The notes: a model not told the origin generated them from the letters alone. Positions 18,453 to 28,243 are shown, counted from the first letter of the stretch. The stretch is 32,939 nt of DNA from Pirellula sp. (GCA_021300155.1 JAJTID010000176.1:1-32939), one strand, 5' to 3'. Numbers and translations: made by a program.

Positions 18453-18496
18453 ATCATGCACGCTTTGCCATGGTCTACCATGACTTTTCGCATGAT
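18453..18496. terminator. Nested inverted repeat between convergent genes, possible bidirectional terminator
   Basis: Two bases after the VWA stop, ATCATGC (18453-18459) is matched by GCATGAT (18490-18496). Inside it, CATGG/CCATG (18469-18482) forms a second small hairpin, followed by a short T run. The position between two convergent genes suits a terminator, but the U-tract is only four bases, so this is tentative. Confidence 0.4.
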
Positions 18497-18603
18497 CCGA
18501 CGCATCAATATAGGCCTGCGCGTCAGATATAGACTCTTGCATCGCGATCAGCCAAGATCATCCGTGTGTCATACTCTGCCAATCGAATGACCTCGAAAGA
18601 AAC

Positions 18604-19761
18604 CTATCGCTGCATTGCCAAAACAGGTACATCGTCACCGAGAGTCCACTCTTTAAAGTTGTCCGGATTTCGGTGAACTCGGCGATAAACGGTGTCACGT
18701 TCGACTGGATCCCTGCCGGCCTCGACGATCAGATTCTTAATTTGTTCAATCGTCAACATCTCAGGAGTAGTTGCTCCCGCGTCGTGGTATATTAGCTCGT
18801 GCCGAACCGTACCATCGATATCATCGGCACCATAAGCGAGGGCGGTCTGTGCGGTACCTATCCCAAGCATAATCCAATATGCCTTGATGTGCGGAACATT
18901 ATCAAGCATCAGTCGAGAGATTGCCATCGTCCTCAAATCCATCAATGCGGACGGCTTTTTCAAATTGGACAGTTTGGTGTTCTCCGGATGAAACGCTAAT
19001 GGAATAAACGTCTGAAAACCACCGGTCTTGTCTTGTAGATCGCGCAGCTTAAGCAAGTGATCGATTCGATGGTAAGGCTGCTCGACATGTCCGTACAACA
19101 TAGTGCAGTTGGTCTTCAAACCGATCTCGTGAGCCGCTTGGTGAATCTCGATCCATTTGTGAGCATTCGCTTTGTGCTCGCACAGTTGATCACGCACTTC
19201 AGGATGAAATATCTCAGCCCCTCCGCCCGGCATACTGCCGAGCCCCGCTTCGCGAAGATCGGTTAGAATTTCTTTCGACGATTTCTTGGTCAAGAATTCG
19301 AACCAGTTGATTTCTACGGCGGTCCAGCCCTTCAAGTGAATTTGAGGATACGCATTATGGAGTGTCTCTAGAATACCGCGATACCAATCATATCCGAGTT
19401 TGTGATGCAACCCTCCTACAATATGCATCTCGGTACAGCCATTGTCTTCGGCCTCTTTACCGCGAGCCAAAATCTGTTCTTCGCTCATGGCGTACCCTTT
19501 CGGATCCCGAAGGTCGGCGCGAAACGCACAAAAGCGGCATCGGTAGACACACACGTTCGTAGGATTGAGATGGGTATTGATGTTGTAGTAACCAACGTTT
19601 CCATTGATCCTCTCGCGAACGTAATTCGCTAACTCACCAACCTCATGCAGAGGCACCTCTGGTGAATAGAGGAAAATCCCATCTTCCATTCCGAGTCGTC
19701 CACCATTCTCTACAGTTTCGCGAATGGAACGCATGCGATCTTGAATTTTCGGTGCAATCAT
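18604..19761 (-). CDS. mqnE: Aminofutalosine synthase (radical SAM)
   Basis: This 385-residue radical SAM enzyme of the futalosine menaquinone pathway joins a chorismate-derived enolpyruvyl benzoate to adenosyl radical, giving aminofutalosine. The [4Fe-4S] ligands are CVYRCRFC (Cys71, Cys75, Cys78). MqnE-type features include HIVGGLHHKLGYDWY, KGWTAVEINWF, SMPGGGAEIFHPEVR and CTMLYGHVEQ; the PGGGAEIF block separates MqnE from the paralogue MqnC. It is the last gene of a minus-strand operon, 4 bp after mqnP. The other early futalosine genes (mqnA, B, C, D) are not in this window. Confidence 0.93.
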   Translation of the reverse strand: MIAPKIQDRMRSIRETVENGGRLGMEDGIFLYSPEVPLHEVGELANYVRERINGNVGYYNINTHLNPTNVCVYRCRFCAFRADLRDPKGYAMSEEQILARGKEAEDNGCTEMHIVGGLHHKLGYDWYRGILETLHNAYPQIHLKGWTAVEINWFEFLTKKSSKEILTDLREAGLGSMPGGGAEIFHPEVRDQLCEHKANAHKWIEIHQAAHEIGLKTNCTMLYGHVEQPYHRIDHLLKLRDLQDKTGGFQTFIPLAFHPENTKLSNLKKPSALMDLRTMAISRLMLDNVPHIKAYWIMLGIGTAQTALAYGADDIDGTVRHELIYHDAGATTPEMLTIEQIKNLIVEAGRDPVERDTVYRRVHRNPDNFKEWTLGDDVPVLAMQR

Positions 19762-19765
19762 TTTG

Positions 19766-20854
19766 TTATCTCAACCAAGCATCGAGGCTTCCAGCAAAAA
19801 GGAACACCAAGCTTACAACAGAGTTTAATTGAAAAAATGCAAAGTTTACGCGTTCCAGAGACTTCTCCGATACAACGCTGTGCTCCCAAGCCAGAAGAAG
19901 CCCCACCGCCACGAGCGCGGTCCAAAACAACCAGCCTAAACTCAGCTGTGGAACCGCAAAAGTCATAGCAAAAGCAACTATCCACATCAACAAGTGACAC
20001 GACTTGGCAACTCGCAGAGCATTTAACACTCCAATTTTAGCGGGTATGCTAAACAATTCCGCTTGTGCATCGTATTCCTGATCTTGGCATGCATAGATGA
20101 TGTCGAATCCGGAAACCCAGAACAACACAACCATTGCCAACCAAACCGCAGGAGCAAGATCGGATGGATGATTGATCAGTAGGCTACCGCGCAGTGCAAT
20201 CCAGGCACATATCGGAGCAAGCATCAGGGCAGCTCCGAGCCAGAAATGTGCGAACCGAGTGAAGCGTTTCGTCAGGCTATAACCCGCGAGAAAGCAAAGT
20301 ACGGGCAGGCACAGGATGAGTGGCCAGTAATTCGGGAGGAACAAGGCACACCCGGCAACAAACAATACAGCACACCCAACGATAAACAAGGTTACACTCG
20401 TGCGAGTCAGTTCGCCGGCAGGTAGATGCCGTTTGGCAGTTCGAGGATTCTCGGCATCGACATCGTGATCGAACAAACGATTGACTGCCATGGCAAAGCT
20501 TCTGGCTGCAACCATGCAAATCAAAATACCAGCGAGGTCTTGCCATCGGAAACGCAAGTAACTTTCAGTCATGACTGCCTCCGTAGCCGGGAGCGGCACC
20601 AAATAGGCCCATACCGTTGCCAGCAATGCAAACGGCAAAGCAAAAATAGTATGACTGAACCGAATCAATTCAAAAAACTTTCGCATTCCGCCAAGCATCC
20701 GGTTCCCATCGATGCTGTTTGGTGCTTTGCTCGGAGGCCTGCTTGTCGACGATTTACCATCGGCAATCTCGGGCGCAGCGACTTGTTTACTCTCTAGTCG
20801 CTTCTTTGCCAATTTCTTTTCCAGCGACTGTTTGTCCAACGAGTGCTCTTTCAT
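19766..20854 (-). CDS. mqnP: UbiA-family prenyltransferase, menaquinone type
   Basis: This protein of about 362 residues has roughly eight to nine membrane segments and prenylates an aromatic menaquinone precursor. First Asp-rich motif: NRLFDHDVD (Asn125, Asp129, Asp133); second: YACQDQEYD. ATG 20854 is clearly the start: it has AAGGAGGGCTT directly upstream and its ATGA overlaps the ubiX stop. A longer frame back to 20893 would run into ubiX and should not be used. A hydrophilic Lys/Ser-rich extension of about 55 residues precedes the first membrane segment, which is longer than in most UbiA proteins. In the futalosine pathway the corresponding enzyme is called MqnP; a 4-hydroxybenzoate specificity is the alternative but is disfavoured by the neighbours. 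Confidence 0.88.
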   Translation of the reverse strand: MKEHSLDKQSLEKKLAKKRLESKQVAAPEIADGKSSTSRPPSKAPNSIDGNRMLGGMRKFFELIRFSHTIFALPFALLATVWAYLVPLPATEAVMTESYLRFRWQDLAGILICMVAARSFAMAVNRLFDHDVDAENPRTAKRHLPAGELTRTSVTLFIVGCAVLFVAGCALFLPNYWPLILCLPVLCFLAGYSLTKRFTRFAHFWLGAALMLAPICAWIALRGSLLINHPSDLAPAVWLAMVVLFWVSGFDIIYACQDQEYDAQAELFSIPAKIGVLNALRVAKSCHLLMWIVAFAMTFAVPQLSLGWLFWTALVAVGLLLAWEHSVVSEKSLERVNFAFFQLNSVVSLVFLFAGSLDAWLR

Positions 20855-21537
20855 AAGCCCTCCTTTGACATAGCCACTGGCGGTGCCCCCCATCGTTGCA
20901 TCAAAGTGTGAGGTATCTTTAGATGATCTAGAATCCTAGCAACAATAAAGTCCACTAAGTCCACAATAGATTCTACTTGGTGGTACCACCCCGGGGAGGC
21001 TGGCATAACCACGGCCCCCGCTTCGGACGCACGCTGCATATTCTGAATATAGAACGACGACAGCGGTGTTTCACGTGGGACCAAGATCAACTTGCGATGC
21101 TCTTTGATATGCACGTCTGCAGCTCGGACTATCAGGTTGTTAGATGCTGCATGAACGATCCCGGAAAGAGTGGAACCACTGCATGGGCAAATTACCATAC
21201 CGCGTGTTAGAAACGATCCGCTGGCGATCGGTGTCAGGTAGTCAGAATACTCATGGACTCGAATCTGACTTGCATACTCAGCGCATTGCTTCCGTTCGAG
21301 TGCTGGCCATCGGGATGAGTTCGGCCAACAGTACTGAAGTAATGGTGTTATGTCTTTTCGATTCATGCCGAGCTGTAGCCCGAGCTCTTGTCGAACAACT
21401 TCGGCTCCGGAAGGGCTAACAACGACATGCATGGGTACTTGGGAAGTGGCCAAACATTGAATCAACCTAGCGGCATACACAGCGCCGCTCGCTCCGGTGA
21501 TACCAACGACCAGCGGGAGATTTGAATCATCGCTCAT
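20851..21537 (-). CDS. ubiX: UbiX-family flavin prenyltransferase
   Basis: A 228-residue protein that prenylates FMN to make prFMN, the cofactor of UbiD-type decarboxylases. Seen: [15 protein letters not shown] at the N-terminus (FMN phosphate site), [44 protein letters not shown] and a C-terminal PASPGWY segment, all UbiX signatures. It is about 30 residues longer than E. coli UbiX (189), partly through an insert around residues 60-100. The start overlaps the menG/ubiE stop (ATGA) and the stop overlaps mqnP. In futalosine-pathway organisms a UbiX homologue (MqnM) with a UbiD homologue (MqnL) is required for menaquinone; no ubiD is in this window. Confidence 0.93.
   Translation of the reverse strand: MSDDSNLPLVVGITGASGAVYAARLIQCLATSQVPMHVVVSPSGAEVVRQELGLQLGMNRKDITPLLQYCWPNSSRWPALERKQCAEYASQIRVHEYSDYLTPIASGSFLTRGMVICPCSGSTLSGIVHAASNNLIVRAADVHIKEHRKLILVPRETPLSSFYIQNMQRASEAGAVVMPASPGWYHQVESIVDLVDFIVARILDHLKIPHTLMQRWGAPPVAMSKEGL
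20854..20870 (-). promoter_or_regulatory. Strong ribosome binding site that fixes the mqnP start
   Basis: On the minus strand, AAGGAGG followed by GCTT precedes ATG at 20854. This near-perfect Shine-Dalgarno sits inside the 3' end of ubiX and decides the start against the longer upstream frame. Most other genes in the window have weak sites. Confidence 0.8.
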
Positions 21538-22298
21538 GATGCCCTCTTCGTGCCAACGTATAGCGTCACAACACCCAGAGTCATCGGAAGCATGGTGACG
21601 TCGGCTAAACCCGCAGACCGCATCGTTGCAACCAATTCTTCACCGCAAGGAAACTGCTGAACGCTCTGCGGCAAGTATTCATACGCAGACCTATCGTTCC
21701 TTGCCATCGCTTGTCCGATGCGTGGCAAGACATGCAAGAAATATGCATTGTAGAGCTGTCGCAGTCCGAACATTCTCGGCTTCGAGAACTCCAAAACAGC
21801 GATTTTCCCGTTCGGCTGTGCCACGCGAATCATCTCACCTAGGCCGACCATGGTGTCTGCCACGTTGCGGAGCCCAAATGCAACGGAAACGCATTGGAAA
21901 TGGTTGTCGGGGAAAGGAAGATCTTGAGTATCCGCTTCGATAAACTGTAGATTGTCGAATCCTGGCAGTGTCTTTGCCTGTTTCGTCCTTGCAATGTCCA
22001 GCATCGGGGCGCAAAAATCGGTACCGACAACTTCAACCGTTGGTCCGAGCTCGCGCGCGATCGCGAGGGCTAGGTCGCCAGTCCCCGTGCAAACATCAAG
22101 CACCGGAACTCCGGGTGTCAGGTCGAGAAGTTTGAGAGTTTTCGATCTCCAACGCTTGTCGATATTTAGGGACAAAACATGGTTCATCAGATCGTATCGT
22201 GGAGCGATCTGCGCGAACATATCTCGAACCCGATCCCCGGATTTGTCTAAGGTTTTTGTAGTTGCCACAAGATTCTTTTCGCGGAGCGTTGCATTCAT
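21534..22298 (-). CDS. menG: Demethylmenaquinone methyltransferase (UbiE/MenG)
   Basis: This 254-residue AdoMet-dependent methyltransferase performs the C-methylation that completes menaquinone. Diagnostic segments: [33 protein letters not shown] (AdoMet motif I), GTDFCAPML and [12 protein letters not shown]. It is the first gene of the four-gene menaquinone unit, and its stop overlaps ubiX by ATGA. The promoter probably lies in the 109 bp between it and the S1-domain gene, although read-through from that gene is possible. Confidence 0.94.
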   Translation of the reverse strand: MNATLREKNLVATTKTLDKSGDRVRDMFAQIAPRYDLMNHVLSLNIDKRWRSKTLKLLDLTPGVPVLDVCTGTGDLALAIARELGPTVEVVGTDFCAPMLDIARTKQAKTLPGFDNLQFIEADTQDLPFPDNHFQCVSVAFGLRNVADTMVGLGEMIRVAQPNGKIAVLEFSKPRMFGLRQLYNAYFLHVLPRIGQAMARNDRSAYEYLPQSVQQFPCGEELVATMRSAGLADVTMLPMTLGVVTLYVGTKRAS

Positions 22299-22407
22299 GG
22301 TCGAAAATTGCAGATTTCAAGAGTTGCCCACTGCTGAAAGTAGATTCGATAGAACCGCAACACGTTTCTTGGATTAACACTCCGTCGTGCTAAGAACACT
22401 CGCTTCC

Positions 22408-24024
22408 CTAGAGTTTGAGCCCGAAGAGCTCGCCACCATTGTTGTTCCCGGTTCCCCCTTTGAGTGCACCTTGGAATTTCTTGACAGCGGGAGCGCGTTT
22501 TTCTTCAATTTCAGGTTCCGCAGGCTTCGCTTTGCTTTCGGATTCCGGTTTTGCTTGAGTCGCTCGCAATGAGAGTCCTATACGTTGAGAGTCGGGCTCC
22601 ACGGTCAATACCTTGACTTCGACCTCCTGACCTTCTTGGAGAACTTGCGAAACCGAGGAAACGCGTCGATGCGCTAATTCCGAAATGTGAACCAAACCTT
22701 CCACTCCGGTCGAGAGTTTGACAAAAGCGCCGAAGTTAGCCAATCGCGAAACAGTTCCACTCACTACAGCTCCGACTGGGAATCGAGATTCAACGTCGCT
22801 CCATGGATTATCTTGTGCTGATCGGTACGACAACCCAATCTTCCCTGTGACCGCATCGATCTTTTCGATACGAACTTGAACCGTGTCACCTTCCTTGATC
22901 ACTTCGCTCGGATGTTTGATTTTCTCCCAAGAGAGTTGTGAAACGTGTATTAGGCCGTCAAGACCACCGATATCCACAAAGGCGCCGAAATCCATGACTT
23001 TGCGAACAGTTCCCTCGCATTGGTCACCAACTTGGATGGAAGCCATTCTCTCTTTCCGCTTGGCTTCCTTGTCTCGTTCTAGAACAGCGCGATGACTAAG
23101 AACAAGATTTCCACGTCGCGGGTTAGCTTCGGTGATGACGCAGAGTAACTTTTGACCAATGAAATCAGCCGCGGTTTCAATTCGATATTCAGCAAGCTGG
23201 CTCATCGGAATGAATCCGCGAATATTCCCCACTTTGCATTCGACGCCACCAGTGTTTGCACTCTCGATCTTGGCTTCAACGACTGCGCCTTCGTTTAGGT
23301 CATCCCAATCGTTAACCGCGATCGTTTCGCCTGGAATAGCAAGTTCATATAGTCCTTCTTCGGCATTGAACGAGCGGATGAGTACATCGACCGCTTGGCC
23401 ATCGGTCGGCAGCTCATCAAATTGCAATACGGAAACGACTCCTTCGTCTGGACCACCAAGACTAACGAATACGTTCGCGTTATGAACCTTGATGACTTTA
23501 CCAGGATGTCGCGATCCATCTTCAAGTCGTCGTCCGACCTTCAAAGACCGGTCACCGATCATGAGTCCGTCAAGATTCGAGCCGGACAACGCGTTTTCTA
23601 GCTCGTCGTCTTCTTGTTGATCGCGAAGCCGAGTACTGGGTACAGGAACTTTAGGAGCAATCGTCGGTGCCGAATCTTTATTGGACTTATATCGAGGCGC
23701 TAAGGCTTCTGCATCAATCTTTTCCGGTTCAGAAGACCCCGACTCCCCGGCAGAACCAGCAGGCGAGTCCGATTGCGCTTTTTGAGGTCGATTCGGGGCA
23801 CGATCTCGCTTTGGAGGCCTAGGAGGTTCAGATTGTAGCTGTTGTTCACGCAGTTTTCGGATTGCCTCCAGATTGATTGGCCCGTTGACCGCAAGACCGA
23901 CTGGGCCGCTAGGGAGAACTCCGGAATTGCCAGATACCAAGCCAGGAGACTCTGTTGAGGAAACTCCAGATGCTGGAGTGGAGGAATCCTGAACGGAGTC
24001 TGAAAAAGGGGTTGGGTCGGTCAT
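22408..24024 (-). CDS. rpsA: S1 RNA-binding-domain protein, ribosomal protein S1-like
   Basis: A protein of about 538 residues. The first 130 residues are Pro/Ser-rich and look disordered. Four S1 OB-fold repeats follow, the last two best preserved (GTVRKVMDFGAFVDIGGLDG and GTVSRLANFGAFVKLSTGVEG, each ending in an IGLS block). The tail is Lys/Glu-rich and ends in a Gly/Asn-rich segment. It is probably a ribosomal S1-type protein aiding mRNA binding, although the low-complexity N-terminus is atypical and a separate paralogue is possible. The ATG at 24024 is preferred over the in-frame TTG two codons upstream. Confidence 0.82.
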   Translation of the reverse strand: MTDPTPFSDSVQDSSTPASGVSSTESPGLVSGNSGVLPSGPVGLAVNGPINLEAIRKLREQQLQSEPPRPPKRDRAPNRPQKAQSDSPAGSAGESGSSEPEKIDAEALAPRYKSNKDSAPTIAPKVPVPSTRLRDQQEDDELENALSGSNLDGLMIGDRSLKVGRRLEDGSRHPGKVIKVHNANVFVSLGGPDEGVVSVLQFDELPTDGQAVDVLIRSFNAEEGLYELAIPGETIAVNDWDDLNEGAVVEAKIESANTGGVECKVGNIRGFIPMSQLAEYRIETAADFIGQKLLCVITEANPRRGNLVLSHRAVLERDKEAKRKERMASIQVGDQCEGTVRKVMDFGAFVDIGGLDGLIHVSQLSWEKIKHPSEVIKEGDTVQVRIEKIDAVTGKIGLSYRSAQDNPWSDVESRFPVGAVVSGTVSRLANFGAFVKLSTGVEGLVHISELAHRRVSSVSQVLQEGQEVEVKVLTVEPDSQRIGLSLRATQAKPESESKAKPAEPEIEEKRAPAVKKFQGALKGGTGNNNGGELFGLKL

Positions 24025-24263
24025 ATTCAATCAAGTCAGCCGAAAAAATGCACAATGTGTAGGGGCGGTGCATCACGCACACGCGAAAGCCCAATCTAGT
24101 TTAGCATCGCTCATAGAAATTCCCAGGGATGGATGATTTGTCGCTGCGCCTAGTTTTTTGGGGAAGTTTGGCCTTCTGTGGCTGTTCCCTGCCGCTTAGT
24201 ACGATATTCTTTTCGAACGCTGTGTCTTTGTTGGTCCCGTTTTAATACTGATATCGGTTTCCT

Positions 24264-25349
24264 ATGTTCGATCTTCCGATCGCTGTCACCATTCTCGGAC
24301 AAAATATCGTTCCGGCTGATCTGGCAACTATTGGACTCTTGATAGTTTTGGAAGGTCTGCTCTCCATCGATAATGCGCTCGTATTGGGAATGCTGGCGAA
24401 GCGACTCCCCAAGCACATGAGGGCACGGGCACTTTCATACGGATTGATCGGCGCTTTTGTCGCTCGTGTCATTGCCATTGTTTTCGCTAGCTACCTGCTC
24501 CAGTATACGTTTGTCAAACTGCTGGGAGGTGCCTATCTCGTTTTCATCGCTCTCAAACACCTTTTGCTCGAACACCAGGAAGAAGGCAACGAAAAGCTCG
24601 TGCTCGACGAGTTAGGAAATCCAAAGTTAGTGGATGCCGATACGGGTGAAAGCCTCGATATCAATCGAGAGAACATCGAGATCGAACAACGCGTACCGAT
24701 CGCAGCATCTTTGGTAACGCAGGATGGTGAAGATGTACCAGGTACGACCTATCCAGATAATGCCTCGTGCAATGTTGAAAAACACTCGATGGGACTTTTT
24801 TGGAAGACCGTCTTTGTAATCGAAGTGACCGACATTGCTTTCGCCGTCGACTCTATCCTGGCAGCTATGGCTGTCGCTGGATCGCAAAAGGAAAAACTTT
24901 GGGTCGTCATAACCGGTGGAATTCTCGGTGTTGTTCTCATGCGATATGCCGCTTCGATTTTTGTGAAGTTGCTTGAGAGATTCCCAAGATTTGAGATTTC
25001 TGCTTATTTGCTAGTCAGTGTTATCGGTTTCAAACTCTTGGCAGATTGGGCATTCAATAGCGACTGGAGCTTCCAAGGGGCTTCGTGGCTGGGAACTTGG
25101 CAACCATGGTTTGCCGGAATAGAAAATATGCGGAACGGCTGGGTAACAGCTTATGAAAATTGGCTAACCAATTCGTGGCCGCTCGGCATGGGCGAACACC
25201 ACGACGGGGGCCCGATCAAGGTCGCAGCCAAACTGTTGGACTTTCATGATTTCCGACGACCGGAATGCTCTGGGTTTTGGTTGATCATGCTCGGTTGTTT
25301 CTTTTTTGGATTCTTGCCAAAGAAGTCTGCGAATACAGCACACAGCTAG
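24264..25349 (+). CDS. TerC-family integral membrane protein
   Basis: This 361-residue protein has about seven to nine membrane segments and both TerC acidic signatures, EGLLSIDNALVLG near residue 30 and EVTDIAFAVDSILAAMA around 190. A long hydrophilic loop (about 92-165) separates the first segments from the second half. TerC proteins are linked to tellurite resistance, to Alx/YkoY-type manganese export and to metalation of exported enzymes; which applies here cannot be told. I found no yybP-ykoY-like manganese riboswitch in the 233 bp upstream. It is divergent from the S1 gene. Confidence 0.87.
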   Translation: MFDLPIAVTILGQNIVPADLATIGLLIVLEGLLSIDNALVLGMLAKRLPKHMRARALSYGLIGAFVARVIAIVFASYLLQYTFVKLLGGAYLVFIALKHLLLEHQEEGNEKLVLDELGNPKLVDADTGESLDINRENIEIEQRVPIAASLVTQDGEDVPGTTYPDNASCNVEKHSMGLFWKTVFVIEVTDIAFAVDSILAAMAVAGSQKEKLWVVITGGILGVVLMRYAASIFVKLLERFPRFEISAYLLVSVIGFKLLADWAFNSDWSFQGASWLGTWQPWFAGIENMRNGWVTAYENWLTNSWPLGMGEHHDGGPIKVAAKLLDFHDFRRPECSGFWLIMLGCFFFGFLPKKSANTAHS

Positions 25350-25419
25350 AGCATAGCGGCATACTTAGAGCGTTGTGGGATATTCGAAGATAGGTCCAAT
25401 CCAGTGATGGAGGGTTCTG

Positions 25420-25953
25420 GTGAAGATACTGTTAGATGAGTCTGAAATTCGCAAAGGCATTCATCGGCTTGCGGCTCAACTCAACGGACGTTATGAACAT
25501 CAAACATTAACGATCGTGTCGATCATGACGGGCAGTCTTGTTATGCTTGCCGATCTGATCCGTTGCTTGGAGATGCCAGTACGAATCAGTCTGATTCAAG
25601 CTAGTTCGTATCGCGGAACCATGACCTCAGGCGAATTGCGAATCCAAGACCAAATGATGCTGGACATTTCCGGACGAGATGTTTTGCTGATCGACGATAT
25701 CTTCGATACGGGCAAGACACTGGAACAAGTTTCCGCGCGGCTGCTAGAGCTTCAACCTCGATCGCTTCAAACGGCAGTATTCCTTAACAAATCAGGCCAA
25801 AGCGTCGTCGCTACAAGACCAGATTATGTCGTGTTCGAGATCCCAAATGCATTCGTGGTTGGATATGGACTGGACTACGAGGATCTCTATCGCAACTTAC
25901 CACACGTGGCGATCCTCGAACCTTCCGATATTGAAAAGCATCCTCCGATCTGA
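25420..25953 (+). CDS. hpt: Hypoxanthine phosphoribosyltransferase
   Basis: A 177-residue purine-salvage enzyme that converts hypoxanthine or guanine plus PRPP to IMP or GMP. The PRPP loop is VLLIDDIFDTGKTL; the SIMTGSLVMLADL and SSYRGTMTSGELRI segments and the C-terminal VGYGLDYEDLYRNLPHVAIL are typical. The start is GTG 25420, supported by GGAGG six bases upstream. The stop TGA shares one base with the next gene's ATG (TGATG). Confidence 0.93.
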   Translation: MKILLDESEIRKGIHRLAAQLNGRYEHQTLTIVSIMTGSLVMLADLIRCLEMPVRISLIQASSYRGTMTSGELRIQDQMMLDISGRDVLLIDDIFDTGKTLEQVSARLLELQPRSLQTAVFLNKSGQSVVATRPDYVVFEIPNAFVVGYGLDYEDLYRNLPHVAILEPSDIEKHPPI

Positions 25954-27128
25954 TGGTTGGCATGTCTCAACTTCGACCACTTCGATTGCTGGTTGTCGCC
26001 AGGCGTTTCTGGCCATTGAGCGAAGATAGCTGCCAACGTCTACTCCAATGGACATCTTCGTTGCATCAGATATCGGTCGAGCCAACAGTTCTCACTGCAC
26101 GTTGGCACCAGGATTGGACAGACCAATTCAGAATTCGCAACGTGTCGGTGTTTCGAATCTTGCCGTCCCCACACACCAACTGGAACGAGACCCATTTCCA
26201 GAGAAACCTGGTTCAGTGGGTTCAGTCTCGGTTGGAAGATTTCGATGCAATCTACGTGGACAGAGCTGACTCCCTGTTACAAGTCTTGCTTTCAAAGCAA
26301 GGACGCTGGCCCATTCCAATCATCGCCCGTTTCGCGCCCGATGAGTTCCTCGCGGAAGGAGCACCCAATATCCGCCTACAACTCTCCGCCAAAGTGGAAG
26401 CAATACGGAGATGCCGATGGATCGTCACCCCCTTGCCGAACAGCCATCGCATGCTGATCGCCAGCGGAATCCATGAATCCCATGTCCATCGAATCGGCTT
26501 CTCCTCTTTTTCCAGAATACAGAGGAGTCCAGAAAGAAGAAAATCGGCAAGCGACTGCTTGGCAAAGCTCAGTGGGGATTTCGTCGTGCCAAACAATACT
26601 CCGTTGATGGTGCATTTGGGCAATACCTCCTGGAACGAACTTCGGAACGTATTGCTGGCAGTATGCGACCTTTTGGACGCGGGGGCGTCTGTGCGCATGT
26701 GGATAGTTGATTCTGGTATTTCAAACGATACCATCTACGATTTTCTGAAAGACAGAGGGTGGCACCGTGAAATCCTCATCTTTGATTGCTTCGATGACTT
26801 GGAGGAGATTCTCCACGTTGCAGACTTGGCCTGGGTGACATCGCCGGGGGAATCGCTTCAGTTCACCCTTCCGTTAATCATCGCCGCTGGTCTACCAGTC
26901 CTGGTACGAGAAATGGCAGATTTGCAAAATGGTGTCGTTCCTGGAATTCAGGAGTCGATGTACTGCTCCCCAACAGACTTGGCACTAAAGCTTCATCGAT
27001 GGTACGCTAACGCAACGGTTTTCCGTCAAAATGCATTACAGTTAAAAAATGCTTATCAACAAAGTAATCCCGCGTCGCGAGAACTCGAATCGTGGCGACG
27101 ACTTTTGGAACAAGCGACGGGGAACTGA
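25953..27128 (+). CDS. GT-B glycosyltransferase, group 4-like
   Basis: A 391-residue protein with a Rossmann-like N-terminal domain (RPLRLLVVARRFWPLSEDSCQR) and a second half resembling the GT4 nucleotide-sugar domain: MVHLGNTSWNELRNVL, then WVTSPGESLQFTLPLIIAAGLPVLV, a weak form of the E-x7-E acceptor region. The weak motif makes donor and acceptor unpredictable. It overlaps hpt by one base and is followed by a second glycosyltransferase 6 bp after its stop, suggesting a shared surface-polysaccharide or glycolipid role (inference). Confidence 0.7.
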   Translation: MVGMSQLRPLRLLVVARRFWPLSEDSCQRLLQWTSSLHQISVEPTVLTARWHQDWTDQFRIRNVSVFRILPSPHTNWNETHFQRNLVQWVQSRLEDFDAIYVDRADSLLQVLLSKQGRWPIPIIARFAPDEFLAEGAPNIRLQLSAKVEAIRRCRWIVTPLPNSHRMLIASGIHESHVHRIGFSSFSRIQRSPERRKSASDCLAKLSGDFVVPNNTPLMVHLGNTSWNELRNVLLAVCDLLDAGASVRMWIVDSGISNDTIYDFLKDRGWHREILIFDCFDDLEEILHVADLAWVTSPGESLQFTLPLIIAAGLPVLVREMADLQNGVVPGIQESMYCSPTDLALKLHRWYANATVFRQNALQLKNAYQQSNPASRELESWRRLLEQATGN

Positions 27129-27133
27129 TCAAA

Positions 27134-28243
27134 ATGAAGTGTAAAGTCGCATTAGTCATCCCAACCCTTGATCAGGGCGGCGCTGAAAAGCAATTGTGCC
27201 TCCTCGCGGATGGTCTGCCTCGCGAACTTTTTGAAACAGAAGTTGTTTCCATCACGCGGAGTGGGCCACGGGAAGTGTGGCTAAGGGAACGCGACATTCC
27301 GATTTATTTCGCCGAGAAACGAGGTAAGATAGATCCATTCGCTTGGCAACGTCTTCGACAACACTTCTTGAAAACGAAACCGGATATAGTCCACACTTGG
27401 TTGTTCGCGGCAAATGCTTACGGGCGAAGTGCTGCAATCTCAGCCCATGTTCCCATCGTCGTTGGGTCCGAACGATCCGTTGATCCATGGAAAAAATCAA
27501 GTCAGTTTTGGATCGATCGTTTTCTCGCACACCGTACAAAAAAAATAACAACCAACAGCACCGGTGTCATTGATTTCTATGTGAAGCACGGAATACCAAA
27601 CGACTACTTCTCGTTGATTCCAAATGCAGTGACCGAATCAGCGGTGACCGCCATCACCCGCGAAGAAGCCGCAAAGCGTTTAGGGGTTTCTCCTGAACGA
27701 AAGTGGATTATGTCGGTCGGAAGATTATGGCAACAAAAAGGCTACAAAGACCTGATCTGGACAGCAGAAACACTACGAGTGTTTCACGAGAACACGAGCT
27801 ACATCGTCATTGGTGAAGGTCCCGAACGGGCGCGATTGGAACAATACAGCGATAATGTTCGAGCATCCTCCCAAGTGTTTATGGTGGGCGAACGAATGGA
27901 TGTCGCGCAGCTACTGCCACATGCATCAGTACTTTGGAATGGCAGCCTTTACGAGGGGCAATCGAATGTCATCCTCGAGGCTATGCAAATAGGCGTGCCA
28001 GTCATTGCGTCCGACATTCCTGGCAATCGAGATCTAGTACACCATCGCAAAACGGGGCTGTTGTTCCCTCTTGGTGACGTCGATTCATTAGCACGACAAA
28101 CAAATGAGTTATTTCGCGACGATTCTCTCCGTGCGGCCCTCATCACTCAGGCGCAACAATTTGTGAAAGAGAACCACTCTTTGGAGAACATGGTATCTTC
28201 GCACGTTAAACTATACCAACAATGGATGAAGGAACGGCGATGA
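27134..28243 (+). CDS. GT-B glycosyltransferase, family 4-like
   Basis: A 369-residue protein with the N-terminal signature KVALVIPTLDQGGAEKQLCLLA and the C-terminal donor site SVGRLWQQKGYKDLIWTAE, then YEGQSNVILEAMQIGVPVIAS with the Glu-x7-Glu pair, typical of group 1/4 retaining glycosyltransferases. ATG 27134 is preferred because MKCKVALVIP is the expected family N-terminus; a GTG 14 codons upstream lies inside the preceding gene. The stop overlaps the next start (ATGA at 28240-28243). Confidence 0.87.
   Translation: MKCKVALVIPTLDQGGAEKQLCLLADGLPRELFETEVVSITRSGPREVWLRERDIPIYFAEKRGKIDPFAWQRLRQHFLKTKPDIVHTWLFAANAYGRSAAISAHVPIVVGSERSVDPWKKSSQFWIDRFLAHRTKKITTNSTGVIDFYVKHGIPNDYFSLIPNAVTESAVTAITREEAAKRLGVSPERKWIMSVGRLWQQKGYKDLIWTAETLRVFHENTSYIVIGEGPERARLEQYSDNVRASSQVFMVGERMDVAQLLPHASVLWNGSLYEGQSNVILEAMQIGVPVIASDIPGNRDLVHHRKTGLLFPLGDVDSLARQTNELFRDDSLRAALITQAQQFVKENHSLENMVSSHVKLYQQWMKERR

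Noticed and set aside
24031-24263. Possible manganese (yybP-ykoY) riboswitch upstream of terC
   Set aside because: The leader lacks the conserved paired loops of that class, and I saw no strong terminator before the ATG.
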